Part shown: positions 41,229 to 49,596 of the stretch, piece after piece
How positions within the stretch are numbered: the stretch's first letter is position 1
Layout of the letters: each line of letters begins with the position of its first letter
DNA from: Variovorax beijingensis
Lineage (GTDB): Bacteria > Pseudomonadota > Gammaproteobacteria > Burkholderiales > Burkholderiaceae_C
Length of the DNA stretch: 64,000 nt
Reading direction: 5' to 3'
Assembly: GCF_007828835.1 (NCBI RefSeq)
Contig: NZ_VIVL01000003.1
Location: forward strand, 248,001 to 312,000
Notes under the pieces: model-generated
Told to the model about the DNA's origin: nothing
Seen by the model: only the letters and a program-made list of their open reading frames with translations
The model's database searches: none
Translations under genes and position numbers: made by a program

Positions 41229-43298
41229 TTACCTGGCGGGCAAGGCTTCGCCCGCCCAATGCACCATCGCGGCAAAGCTCTGCCGTTCGCTGTCCGGCTG
41301 CAGGGCGCCGCGCACCCGCACCTGGGCCACTCCGTCGGCCGTGCCCGCGCCGAACAGGCGCGGCGCGCTGTAGGGCGTTGCCGGCGCGGCCAGCACCAGC
41401 AGCCGGCCGCCTTCGGCGTTGAACCAGGGCAGCTCGAAGCGCTTGACGGCGGGCGCGTCGCGCGTGCCGCGCTTGAAGCGGTTGGTCTCGCCCGGGTCGC
41501 CGGGATAGACCTGGCGCGCGCCGCCCTGCGGATCGATGCCGACGACGACAAGGTCCACCGAGCGCCCGGTGGTGTTGCGCACGTTGAGCACGGCGCGCTC
41601 GCCGCCGCGCAGCGGCAGCAGCCCGGCGCCGGCCTGCCGCGCCGGACCGCTGCGCACCAGGCGATCGCCGTTCCACACTTCGAACAGCGCCTCGAAGCCA
41701 TCGAACTGCGCATCCCTGGCAATGGTGTAGAGCTGGTTGAGCCACTTGAGCCGGGCCAGCATTTCGAGATGCCGGCGGGCGGCTGCGGAATCGGTCGGCA
41801 AAGGCCTTGCGCCCGCACCGAGCGCGGCCGAGAGTACTTCGAGCCGGGTGGCGCTCCAGTGCACGTCGGCGCCGTCCGCCTCGGCCACGGCGACGACCGA
41901 GGCGGGGTAGTCGAGACTCAGCCCGGGCGGCAAGCCCTGCTCCGCGCGCACGCGCAGCGCGACCGAAGCCGGCTCGCCGAGCGGCGTGATGTTCCAGAGC
42001 GCGGCGCCGGACAGCTCGCGCAGCGCGGGCGGCACGGCCATGCGCGCCTTGTCGGTGTAGGCCTGCAGGAGCAGGCCCTCGGCGCTGCGCACCGTGCCGT
42101 CTTCCATCGTGGCCAGCACGCGCAGCGGCTGCTGCGCCACCAGGCCGTCGAGCTGGCCGGCCTGCAGGACCAGTGTGTCGCCGGAGCGCTGCGCGCGCCA
42201 GACCGGCCGCGTCGAAACCGGCTGTGCGCGGTTGGCGAAGATCGGCGCATCGAGGTTGCCCTCGGCCACAGGCGATGGCAGCTCGCGCGTGGGAAAGCGC
42301 TGCGCGAGTTCGTCGATCACCGGCGGATAGCTCGCGAGCACGCCATCGAACAGGTCGCGCCAGGTGGCGGGCCTGCGCGAGAGCGCCTCCACCACGGCCC
42401 AGGTCAAGAGGCCCTGCGGGCGTGCATTGCGGCTCTTGCGCGGCAGGCGCAGCTCGGGCGTGATCTGGTGGCTCTCGGAAGCGAAGAGCGCGACATAGCG
42501 CGCGCGCGGCACCGGCTCGGCCGCGGCAGGCCGCGCCACGGCGGCGCGCGCGGCCGGACCGGATGCGCCGATCAGCTGGCCGATGCGCAGCCCGCGCCAG
42601 CGCACCTCGTCGTCGGCCGGCCCTTCGGCAACGAGCGGGCTCTCGGCCGTGCTGCTGCGGGTCATCGAGTTTGCCGAGCAGGTATCGAAGACGGAGGCGA
42701 CGAACACGTTGCGTGCCAGGAAGGCCTGGATCCAGGCATCGAGATCGGCATCGCGCAGGTCGCCCGTGAGCGCGCCGTCGCTGCCGAGCGTGCCGCGCAC
42801 ATCGCGTGCGAGAAAGTTTTCCGAAAGGCCGTCGGGCTCCTGGTAAAGCTTGCTGGTGTCGCGCAGGCGGGTGCCGTGGCCCGAGAAGTAGAGCAGCACG
42901 AAGTCGCCGCTTCTCGATTGCGCGAGCAGCCGGCCGAGCGCATCGTGGATGGCCTGCGATTCGGGCAGCACCGCGCCGCCCACGCCGTCGGCGAGCACGG
43001 TGATGTCGGATGCCGCAAAGCCCTGCTTCAGCAAGGCATCGCGCATCAGCATCACGTCGTTGCGCGGCGCCTGCAGCCAGAGCGACTGCGGCTGGTTGAC
43101 GAGCTCGGAGACGCCGACGAGCAGCGCGCGCTGGGTGGCGAAGGCGCTGCCGGCGAACGCGATCAGCGCCAGCACCGGCAGCAGCCGCAAGCAACGCGAT
43201 CGGGGGCAGGCAGAGCGCCCGATGGATGCGCCGCCTGCCCCCACCCCTGCCCTCCCCCGGCGGGGGAGGGAGAAAAGCGGACGCAGCGTGAACGTCAT
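41229..43298 (-). CDS. Caspase-family (C14) protein with signal peptide
   Basis: The protein has 689 residues from ATG 43298. A signal-peptide-like stretch lies at 37-55 (LRLLPVLALIAFAGSAFATQ), followed by a caspase-like domain with the catalytic dyad H141 (YFSGHGTRLRD) and C207 (SVFDTCSANS), both intact. The C-terminal half has beta-rich segments (VLNVRNTTGRSVDLVVVGID). A palindromic repeat encodes residues about 10-21, so the leader is longer than usual. A TTG at 43190 would start right at the signal peptide and is a serious alternative. It overlaps the preceding membrane-protein gene by four bases. Confidence 0.85.
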   Translation of the reverse strand: MTFTLRPLFSLPRRGRAGVGAGGASIGRSACPRSRCLRLLPVLALIAFAGSAFATQRALLVGVSELVNQPQSLWLQAPRNDVMLMRDALLKQGFAASDITVLADGVGGAVLPESQAIHDALGRLLAQSRSGDFVLLYFSGHGTRLRDTSKLYQEPDGLSENFLARDVRGTLGSDGALTGDLRDADLDAWIQAFLARNVFVASVFDTCSANSMTRSSTAESPLVAEGPADDEVRWRGLRIGQLIGASGPAARAAVARPAAAEPVPRARYVALFASESHQITPELRLPRKSRNARPQGLLTWAVVEALSRRPATWRDLFDGVLASYPPVIDELAQRFPTRELPSPVAEGNLDAPIFANRAQPVSTRPVWRAQRSGDTLVLQAGQLDGLVAQQPLRVLATMEDGTVRSAEGLLLQAYTDKARMAVPPALRELSGAALWNITPLGEPASVALRVRAEQGLPPGLSLDYPASVVAVAEADGADVHWSATRLEVLSAALGAGARPLPTDSAAARRHLEMLARLKWLNQLYTIARDAQFDGFEALFEVWNGDRLVRSGPARQAGAGLLPLRGGERAVLNVRNTTGRSVDLVVVGIDPQGGARQVYPGDPGETNRFKRGTRDAPAVKRFELPWFNAEGGRLLVLAAPATPYSAPRLFGAGTADGVAQVRVRGALQPDSERQSFAAMVHWAGEALPAR
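43236..43271. repeat. GC palindromic repeat in the 5' coding end of the caspase gene
   Basis: CCCTCCCCCGGCGGGGGAGGG (a palindrome of two ten-base arms around one base) is preceded by GCCCCCACCCCTG. The 34-base unit is the reverse complement of the unit in clpV (33329-33364) with one mismatch. Here it encodes SLPRRGRAGVGA in front of the signal peptide, or lies in the leader if translation starts at the TTG at 43190. Confidence 0.85.
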
Positions 43299-44476
43299 GG
43301 CCGTTCCGTCGCGGGCCCGGCCGATTCGACCAGTGGCGATGCCGCGAGCACCGCAAGGCCGCCGACCGGATCGGCCGCGCGCAGCCGCCAGACGCCGTTC
43401 GCACCCGGGCCGCCGACCACCTCGGCCGGCACCGCCTGCAGGAGTCGGTCGGCCTCGTCGACGCGCACGCCGTCTTTCCAGCGCACCACCAGGTTGGCCT
43501 GTGTTGCAGCGGGCGCTGCGGGCACGGCACGAAAGCGCACATCGTCCTGTTCCGCATCCCGGCTGCCGAGCAGGCCGGCGTTCTGCACCACCGCAAACAG
43601 CGCCAGTACCGCAAATGCGGGACGCAGCCATCCGCCGGAACCGAACCAGTGCCGGATGCTGCCCCACCAGCCGCCCTCGGGCCGCTCCTGCGGCCGGGCG
43701 CGCGGGAAAGCCGGTGCGGTGGCCGGCGTCGCGCCGGGGGACGGCACACGCGCCGGGCTCAGCTGCAGGCCGGCCGCGCGGTACAGCGCCTGGTAGTCGG
43801 CGCGCGGGTCCTGCGCACCGAGCGGCGTGCCGGACAGCACCGAGAACACGCCGCCCACGGTGCGCAGCGCGATGCGGCCGGGCTCGGGCGCGATGGCCAG
43901 CGGCGCCTGCGCGGCCCATTCGTCATGCACCGCGCGGATCGCGGCGAGCCGGGTCGCCGAGACTTCGCCGAGCACGCGCGCGCACAGCTGCGGACTCGGT
44001 TCGAGCGTGAGCATGTTCCAGGCCTGCACCAGGCCGAAAGCCGGCTCGAAGGGCTCGTCGTCGGGCTCGAGCAGCACGTCGAAAGGCCCGGCCCAGTCGG
44101 CCTCGCCCGCGGCCATCCAGCCCTGCCACAGGTTGCCGTGGATGCAGCGGTCGAGCAGCACGCCGAGCAGCCGCCCTTCATGCACCACGCTCACGAGGCG
44201 GCCCGGCGCCCAGCGCGCACTGAAGGCGCGCTGGGCGACAGCCTCGCGGCGCCGGGCCAATTCGGTGAGCGGAAGCACAAGATCGAGCACCGCGCGCGGC
44301 GGCGCAGCCGCGGTGCCCTGCGGCACGGCATGGGGTGCGGCACCGGGCATCGCGACGGCCGCCACGGCGGCTTCCTGGCCGGGTGCGCCGGACATGCCAG
44401 GTATTGCAGGCGCGGCGCCCGCGGCCTGGAGCGCGCTTCGGATCACGCTGAGCGGGGGCCAGAGGTCGGTGTTCAT
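43295..44476 (-). CDS. Membrane-anchored protein of the sigma/caspase trio, unknown
   Basis: The 393-residue protein has a cytoplasmic N-terminal domain (about 55-235; RRREAVAQRAFSARWAPGRL and WAGPFDVLLEPDDEPFEP), a linker, one membrane helix (about 303-322: RPAFAVLALFAVVQNAGLL) and a periplasmic C-terminal part (about 345-390) with VRVDEADRLLQAVPAEVVGG. I do not recognise the family. Its topology and place behind the sigma-like gene recall anti-sigma factors, but no known zinc or anti-sigma motif is visible. It overlaps the caspase gene. Confidence 0.7.
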   Translation of the reverse strand: MNTDLWPPLSVIRSALQAAGAAPAIPGMSGAPGQEAAVAAVAMPGAAPHAVPQGTAAAPPRAVLDLVLPLTELARRREAVAQRAFSARWAPGRLVSVVHEGRLLGVLLDRCIHGNLWQGWMAAGEADWAGPFDVLLEPDDEPFEPAFGLVQAWNMLTLEPSPQLCARVLGEVSATRLAAIRAVHDEWAAQAPLAIAPEPGRIALRTVGGVFSVLSGTPLGAQDPRADYQALYRAAGLQLSPARVPSPGATPATAPAFPRARPQERPEGGWWGSIRHWFGSGGWLRPAFAVLALFAVVQNAGLLGSRDAEQDDVRFRAVPAAPAATQANLVVRWKDGVRVDEADRLLQAVPAEVVGGPGANGVWRLRAADPVGGLAVLAASPLVESAGPATERP

Positions 44477-44504
44477 GGCGGTCTGTTCCTGAATGGCTAT
44501 GTCT

Positions 44505-45254
44505 TCAGGCATAAGACGCTTCAGCACCGAGGATTTTGAAAACCTGCAGGATCGCCGCCATGTTGCCGGGCTCGATCGCAATGCCCAGGGTCTGCTGGAT
44601 CCAGCCGCCCAGGCGGGTCCTGGCGTAGTCGGCGGTGAGGCCTTCGCGCTTGTGCACCAGGCCCAGCCGGCCCGCGCGGTAGTGGTAGGAGGCGATGGCG
44701 TGGCGCGAGGCAATGCCCGAGAGGCCGCCCTCGGCCTCCCTGCCGAAGCCCTCGCACAGCAGGATGCGCTCGGGCTCGGGCAGTCCGGCAATGAAGGCGC
44801 GCGCGGCCAGCTGCACCGCGCTCGCGCTCAGGCCGTGCTCAGCGAGGCAGCCCTCGAGGTCTTCACCGGCGCCCAGTGCTTCTTCGAGCTGCGCCTCGCT
44901 GACCTGCTCGCCGATCGAGAGCTTGCGCCGGAACGCGCTGGCGCGCGTGCAGTCGATCAGGTAGCGGCGGAAGTAGGCGCACAGCGCAAAGGCGCTGGAG
45001 GGTGCGCTGTGGCCCGCGCGCTCGTCGGCCTCGTCGGGATCGGCATCGAGCCGCAGCACCTTCACGTAGATGAACTGCGCCACCAGCTCCTGCCGGCCCT
45101 CGCCCAGCACCTGGAGCTCGGGCGGGTTGCAGGCCACGAGCGCATTGCCGACGATGCGGTACATGGTGCCCATGTCGTCGGGGGACAGCGTCTGCCGGCG
45201 ACGCCAGAGGCGCACGAGCTCGGTGCTTTCCGCGGACGACAGCGTTTCATTCAT
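44505..45254 (-). CDS. Sigma-70-like regulatory protein, unknown
   Basis: The 249-residue protein has a helical pattern like sigma factors. A region-2-like stretch is VAQFIYVKVLRLDAD and FALCAYFRRYLIDCTRASAF. A region-4-like part is AFIAGLPEPERILLCEGFGR, then GLSGIASRHAIASYHYRAGR, which fits the LPxxERxxL and helix-turn-helix order. Overall similarity is weak, so it may bind DNA or RNA polymerase without being a true sigma factor. The start at 45254 abuts a repeat element whose GGGGGTGAG may act as ribosome site. It is followed by the membrane protein gene (28-base gap). Confidence 0.6.
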   Translation of the reverse strand: MNETLSSAESTELVRLWRRRQTLSPDDMGTMYRIVGNALVACNPPELQVLGEGRQELVAQFIYVKVLRLDADPDEADERAGHSAPSSAFALCAYFRRYLIDCTRASAFRRKLSIGEQVSEAQLEEALGAGEDLEGCLAEHGLSASAVQLAARAFIAGLPEPERILLCEGFGREAEGGLSGIASRHAIASYHYRAGRLGLVHKREGLTADYARTRLGGWIQQTLGIAIEPGNMAAILQVFKILGAEASYA

Positions 45255-45256
45255 TG

Positions 45257-45353
45257 GCTCACCCCCAGGCTCCGCGCACTTCGTGTCGCTTCGCCCACCC
45301 CCTTGCAGGGGGCAACACCAGCGGCCCGGCAAAGCCGGTTCCGCGGTGTTTCC
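45257..45353. repeat. Interspersed repeat with two hairpins upstream of the sigma-like gene
   Basis: The sequence has two hairpins: CCCCC-TTGCA-GGGGG (about 45297-45312) and CCGGC-AAA-GCCGG (about 45327-45339), with TGTCGCTTCGCCCACC before and GTTCCGCGGTGTTTC after. It looks like an interspersed repeat known to me from Comamonadaceae genomes. It fills most of the gap between mltA and the sigma-like gene, and the two hairpins may end or process the upstream transcript. Confidence 0.6.
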
Positions 45354-45395
45354 CGAACAAGCCCTGTCGCGCCCATGGTTGAAGACCCGAGTCGA

Positions 45396-46991
45396 TCAGT
45401 CGTCCACGCATACGCCTTCGGTCGGCACCAGGCACTGCGGCAGGCCGGCGCCCGCCGGGCCGCCGCGCGTGCGGATGGCCGAGGACACCGCCGCCGTGGC
45501 CACGGCCAGGCCGCGCGGCAGCAAGATCCAGAGCTGGCCGCGCTCCTTCATGCGGCGCGCGTTGTTCGCGGCCTGCTGGCCGTTGCCGAAGAAGTAGTCG
45601 GCCCGCACCGCGCCGCGGATCGCGCCGCCGGTGTCCTGCGCAATGGTCAGCCGCTGCATCGGTGCACCGGTGCCGGGTGCACGCGTGGAGACGAACACCG
45701 GGTAGCCGAGCGGCGTGCTGCGCGGGTCCACCGCGATCGAGCGGCCCGCCGACAGCGGCACGCCGAACGCGCCCACCGGCCCGCCCGAGGGCGAGGGCGA
45801 CTCCTTGAAGAACACGTAGCTCGGGTCCTTGATGCCCGAGCCGATCACCGGCCCGGCCGTGCGCCGCCCTGGCACCAGCACCGCGCCGCTGGCGGTGGGC
45901 CGCGCAAGCGTGAAGCCGCGCGTGCGGATGGTGCTGGTCGAGGTGTCGCCGACGTCGTCGTCCTCGTCGCCGTCATCGAGCTGCAGTTCGATGGACGAGC
46001 CGCGCACCTTGACCGGACTGCGCGGCTTGCCGTTGGCCGCCTGCGCCAGCGTGGGACGGAAGGGCTGGCCGTTCTGCTCGGCATAGGCCACGCGGATGAT
46101 GTCGCCGTTGGCCAGCTTGATGCGGCCCGAGCCCTGGATCTGCATCTCGTAGAGCGCGGTGGCGCTGCTCACGAAGGCCAGCACGCGCGCATTGGGCGCG
46201 CCCTTGGTCTCGATCTCTTCGCGCGTGTAGTAGGGCAACAGCTGCTTGCCTTCGATGCGCAGGCGGACCTTGCGGTCGAGCGTGTCGCGCGTGATGCCGG
46301 AGAGGTCGAGCGCATAGAGCCCCGGCGCGCCCATGTCGCGCGTGCTGAGGCCGGTCTGCACTACCACGTTGCGGCCCTCGACCCGCGCCGCCACCGTGCC
46401 GTTGCCGGCCGGCAGCTTGCGCGCGTCGGCAAACAGCATGTCCTCGGGCTGCCCGTAGACCGGGTAGATGAACGGCGCCGCGTACTGCCGGCTGCCCGGG
46501 ATCTCGGGCTCGAAGTAGCCGGTGACCACGCCATCGGGCTTGCGGTCGTCGTCGCGGATCTGGTAGGCCGAGAACTCCTGCTCGAAGAAGGCGCGGATCG
46601 CGCTGTTGTTCTTGCTGTCGACACGCAGGGCGCGCGCGCACACCTCCTTCCACTCGGCGCCGCGGCCGGTGAGCACCTTGCAGCTGCCGAGGAAGGCCGG
46701 CCAGCTTTCGGAGAAGTCGTCGCGCGCCCAGCCAGGCACGGCATCGAAGCTGACCGATGTGTAGGTGGCCAGCTGGGTCGAGAAGGTGCGCGCCTGGCCG
46801 GCGGTGTTCGAGGCGGCCGGTCGTGGTGGTGGCGGCGTTGCGGCTGTCGACTGTCCGGCCGCCATGTCTGCGGCGGCGGCGCCGGAGGTCGCGGCCGGCG
46901 GCGTGCCGGCGCAGCCCGCGGCAAGCACGGCGGCAGCGGCAGCGGCCCAGCGCAGGGCGGTAGTGAAGACCGGCGACTGTGGTGTGTTCAT
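45396..46991 (-). CDS. mltA: MltA-type membrane-bound lytic transglycosylase (lipoprotein)
   Basis: The 531-residue protein begins with a lipoprotein signal (LAAGC, Cys27), then a low-complexity linker. The MltA domain (about 140-400) has DGVVTGYFEPEIPGSRQYAA and FIYPVYGQPEDMLF, and the 3D domain (about 425-510) has RLTIAQDTGGAIRGAVRADY with the catalytic aspartates. It cleaves glycan strands of peptidoglycan and may open the wall for the T6SS envelope complex. It lies 54 bases downstream of ppkA. An insert with acidic run DDGDEDDD (about 340) is unusual. Confidence 0.92.
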   Translation of the reverse strand: MNTPQSPVFTTALRWAAAAAAVLAAGCAGTPPAATSGAAAADMAAGQSTAATPPPPRPAASNTAGQARTFSTQLATYTSVSFDAVPGWARDDFSESWPAFLGSCKVLTGRGAEWKEVCARALRVDSKNNSAIRAFFEQEFSAYQIRDDDRKPDGVVTGYFEPEIPGSRQYAAPFIYPVYGQPEDMLFADARKLPAGNGTVAARVEGRNVVVQTGLSTRDMGAPGLYALDLSGITRDTLDRKVRLRIEGKQLLPYYTREEIETKGAPNARVLAFVSSATALYEMQIQGSGRIKLANGDIIRVAYAEQNGQPFRPTLAQAANGKPRSPVKVRGSSIELQLDDGDEDDDVGDTSTSTIRTRGFTLARPTASGAVLVPGRRTAGPVIGSGIKDPSYVFFKESPSPSGGPVGAFGVPLSAGRSIAVDPRSTPLGYPVFVSTRAPGTGAPMQRLTIAQDTGGAIRGAVRADYFFGNGQQAANNARRMKERGQLWILLPRGLAVATAAVSSAIRTRGGPAGAGLPQCLVPTEGVCVDD

Positions 46992-47045
46992 GAAAGCCTC
47001 CTTGTCCGAAAAGAACGGCCCATCGGGCCAACGCTCTGCAGACGA

Positions 47046-48965
47046 TTACTTCTCGACGATTTTGAAATTCGCGACGCCGTAGACGTCGTTGCACGGGGTG
47101 CCGGGCGCGCAGACCGGCTTGCCCAGCAAAGGCGAAGGACCCGTGCCGCGGCTGGCTTCGAGCGCCGCCAGCACGGGCAGCGGAAACTGCGGAAACACGC
47201 CGTCGTTCTGCACGCCCGAGGCGCTGAAGTCGCGCTCGTGCTGGCTCACGAGCACCGCGAACTGGTTGGTGCCGGCCGGGCCGCCCGCATCCATCGGCCA
47301 GGAGGCACGCGGCAGCGAGAGCGGGCTGCCGGCGGTGATCTTGTTGTACTTGTCGAGCAGGTTCGGGAACAGCAGGAACATCTCGCCGCCGCTGGACAGC
47401 AGGAACACGTAGACGAAACCCTCGCGCTTGCTGCGGACCTCGAAGGCCAGCTTGTCCTTGCCGATCGACACCTCGGGCTTCTTTGGCGCGGCCGTCACGT
47501 CGAAGCCCGGCGCGGCGCCGGCCGCGAGCGACTGCAGCGATTCGAGCGGCGTGCGGGGCGCCGGCGGGGGAGGAGGCGGTGGCGGCGGCGGCGCCTGGAC
47601 CACGCGCGGTTCGGGTGGTGGCGGCGGTGCGACGGCGACCTGCTTGCCGCTGTTGTTGTCCCCTTCCGCGCCCGCGGTGGTGCGGCCCTGGTACCACCAC
47701 CAGCCGCCACCGGCGGCGGCCAGCACGGCCACCGTGGCGATCGCGGCCAGGGCCTTGCCGTTGTTCTTTCCGCCGGCGCCCACGCCCGCAGCAGGTGCCG
47801 GCGCGGGTGATGCCTTGCCGCGTCCGATCGTCGTCGGCAGGTCGGCGTTGCTGGTGCCGCGCGCACCGGAGCCGCCGGGCGTGGTGCGCGGCGGCGGCGC
47901 GATGCTGTGGCCCACCTCCAGGTCGAGCGCGGCGCGGAACTCGGCCATCGACTGCGGCCGCGACTCGGGCCGCACGCCCAGGCCCGCGTCGATCGCCTGC
48001 AGCAAACGCAGGCTGTAGCGCTGGCGCAGGATGTCGTTGCCCGCGAGCGGCACGTAGCTGTCGGACAAAAGCCGCGCCACCGAGGGCGGCGGCGCGCGTC
48101 CGCAGACGGCCACGTGCATCACCGCCGCGAGCGCGTAGACGTCGGTCCACGCGCCCTGCGACATGTCGGGCATCTCGGCGTACTGCTCGATGGGCGCGTA
48201 GCCCGGCTTGAGGATGACGGTGATCGCCTGCGTCTTGTCGGTGATCACGCGGCGCGCGGCGCCGAAGTCGAGCACCACCGGCCGGCCGGAGCCTTCGAGC
48301 AGGATGATGTTGTCGGGCGCGATGTCGCGGTGGTAGCAGTTGGCGCCGTGCATCACCGCCAGCGCCTGCGTCACGCCGTCCATGATGCGGATCAGCCAGG
48401 CCTCGTCCACGCCCGCGGGAATGGAGACCAGCGCCTGGCGCAGCGTGTCGCCGCGGTAGAACGGCATCACCATGTAGGTGGTGCCGCGCTCCTGCCAGAA
48501 GCGGTAGACCTTCAGCAGCGAGGGATGGTCGAACTGCGCGAGCAGGCGGGCTTCGTTGATGAAGCTGCGCATGCCGAGGTCGAAGGTTTCGCGGTGGCGC
48601 TCGGAGAGCGGGACCACCGTGCCGTCCTGTTGCCTTGTCGACAGCGAAGTCGGCAGGTATTCCTTGATGGCGACCACGCGTTCGAGCGTGTGGTCCCAGG
48701 CTTCGTAGACGACGCCGAAGCCGCCCTGGCCGACGACGCGCGTGATCTCGAATTCTGCGAGGCGGCTGCCCACGGGGAGGAGGCCGGCCTCGCTGGTTTC
48801 TGCAGCGGCGGCTGCAGGCGCATTGGAGAGGCTTGTGGAGCCGGATGTGATGACGGTGGCGGCGGTGTCGGTCTCGGTCTCGTTGCTCGCGGACTGGGCG
48901 GGCCTCGACATGACGCGGGTGCGGTCGTCTTCGGGGGGCATGCTGGTTCCTGGAGCTTCGGTCAT
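47046..48965 (-). CDS. ppkA: PpkA-type serine/threonine protein kinase with periplasmic DUF4384-like domain
   Basis: The 639-residue protein has a kinase domain (about 70-350): glycine loop GQGGFG (79-84), lysine K101, catalytic loop YHRDIAPDN (H212, R213, D214) and DFG (233-235). An Ala/Gly linker leads to a membrane helix (about 404-424), then a proline-rich run (447-470), then a DUF4384-like domain (about 495-638: FVYVFLLSSGGEMFLLFPN, NQFAVLVSQHERDF). PpkA phosphorylates the FHA protein and so activates T6SS assembly. Its periplasmic part would sense an envelope signal. The accessory TssL at 5185 has the same type of domain. Confidence 0.93.
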   Translation of the reverse strand: MTEAPGTSMPPEDDRTRVMSRPAQSASNETETDTAATVITSGSTSLSNAPAAAAAETSEAGLLPVGSRLAEFEITRVVGQGGFGVVYEAWDHTLERVVAIKEYLPTSLSTRQQDGTVVPLSERHRETFDLGMRSFINEARLLAQFDHPSLLKVYRFWQERGTTYMVMPFYRGDTLRQALVSIPAGVDEAWLIRIMDGVTQALAVMHGANCYHRDIAPDNIILLEGSGRPVVLDFGAARRVITDKTQAITVILKPGYAPIEQYAEMPDMSQGAWTDVYALAAVMHVAVCGRAPPPSVARLLSDSYVPLAGNDILRQRYSLRLLQAIDAGLGVRPESRPQSMAEFRAALDLEVGHSIAPPPRTTPGGSGARGTSNADLPTTIGRGKASPAPAPAAGVGAGGKNNGKALAAIATVAVLAAAGGGWWWYQGRTTAGAEGDNNSGKQVAVAPPPPPEPRVVQAPPPPPPPPPPAPRTPLESLQSLAAGAAPGFDVTAAPKKPEVSIGKDKLAFEVRSKREGFVYVFLLSSGGEMFLLFPNLLDKYNKITAGSPLSLPRASWPMDAGGPAGTNQFAVLVSQHERDFSASGVQNDGVFPQFPLPVLAALEASRGTGPSPLLGKPVCAPGTPCNDVYGVANFKIVEK

Positions 48966-49596
48966 TGACTGGCTCCTTTTTGTATTGCTTGGCGTGTTTG
49001 CTTTCCGGGGCCGGGACTCGCCCCGGCGGGCGACCTACTTTTCTTTGCTTCGCCAAAGAAACGTAGGCAAAAGAAAGGCGACCCCACTGTCTGCGACCCC
49101 TTCGCTGCGCTACGGGGCAACCTGCGGTGCTCACGTTTCGCGGGGTCTCGCCCAAACTCGCTTCGCTCAAACAAGGGCGAGCCCTGATCCGCGAAACGCT
49201 CCGCTCCTCGGCGCATACAGAGGGGGGGGCAAACCAAACGGGCCTTTGCTTCGCTCGGCCACCAAGCCACCGCGGCGCGCAGCGCCGCGGTGGTTGGTAT
49301 TGGCTGCTGGAGTTGACATTGGGGCCGAGCGAAGCGATGGCCTGTCTTCTCCCCATCCCTTCTGGCTGCGCCGAGGAGCGCAGCGTTTCGCGGATCAGGG
49401 CTCGCAGCTGTTTGAGCGAAGCGAGTTCTGCGAGACCCCGCGAAACGCGAGCACCGCAGGTTGCCCGTAGCGAAGCGAAGGGACGCAGACAGTAGGGTCG
49501 CCTTTTCTTTGCTTACTTTCTTTTGGCGAAGCAAAAGAAAGTGAGTCGCCCGCCGGGGCGAGACCCGGCCTCCGACAACAAAAGGAAGCAGGAAAC
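48966..49596. repeat. Intergenic region filled by a 562-base imperfect inverted repeat (49009-49570)
   Basis: The left arm (about 49009-49220) and right arm (about 49361-49570) are reverse complements with scattered differences. Examples are CGCCCCGGCGGGCGAC, TTTCTTT/GCTTCGCCAAA, CAACCTGCGGTGCTC and GAGCCCTGATCCGCGAAACG, each matched on the other arm. Inside lie a further pair (49241-49260 with 49323-49342) and a central hairpin at 49261-49298. There is no gene here; short frames come from the repeat. It separates tagF from ppkA and begins 44 bases before the ppkA start, so any ppkA promoter must lie in or next to it. Confidence 0.9.

Noticed and set aside
48966..49596. Insertion sequence remnant
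   Set aside because: The inverted repeats are long and nested, but no transposase fragment or flanking target duplication is visible.
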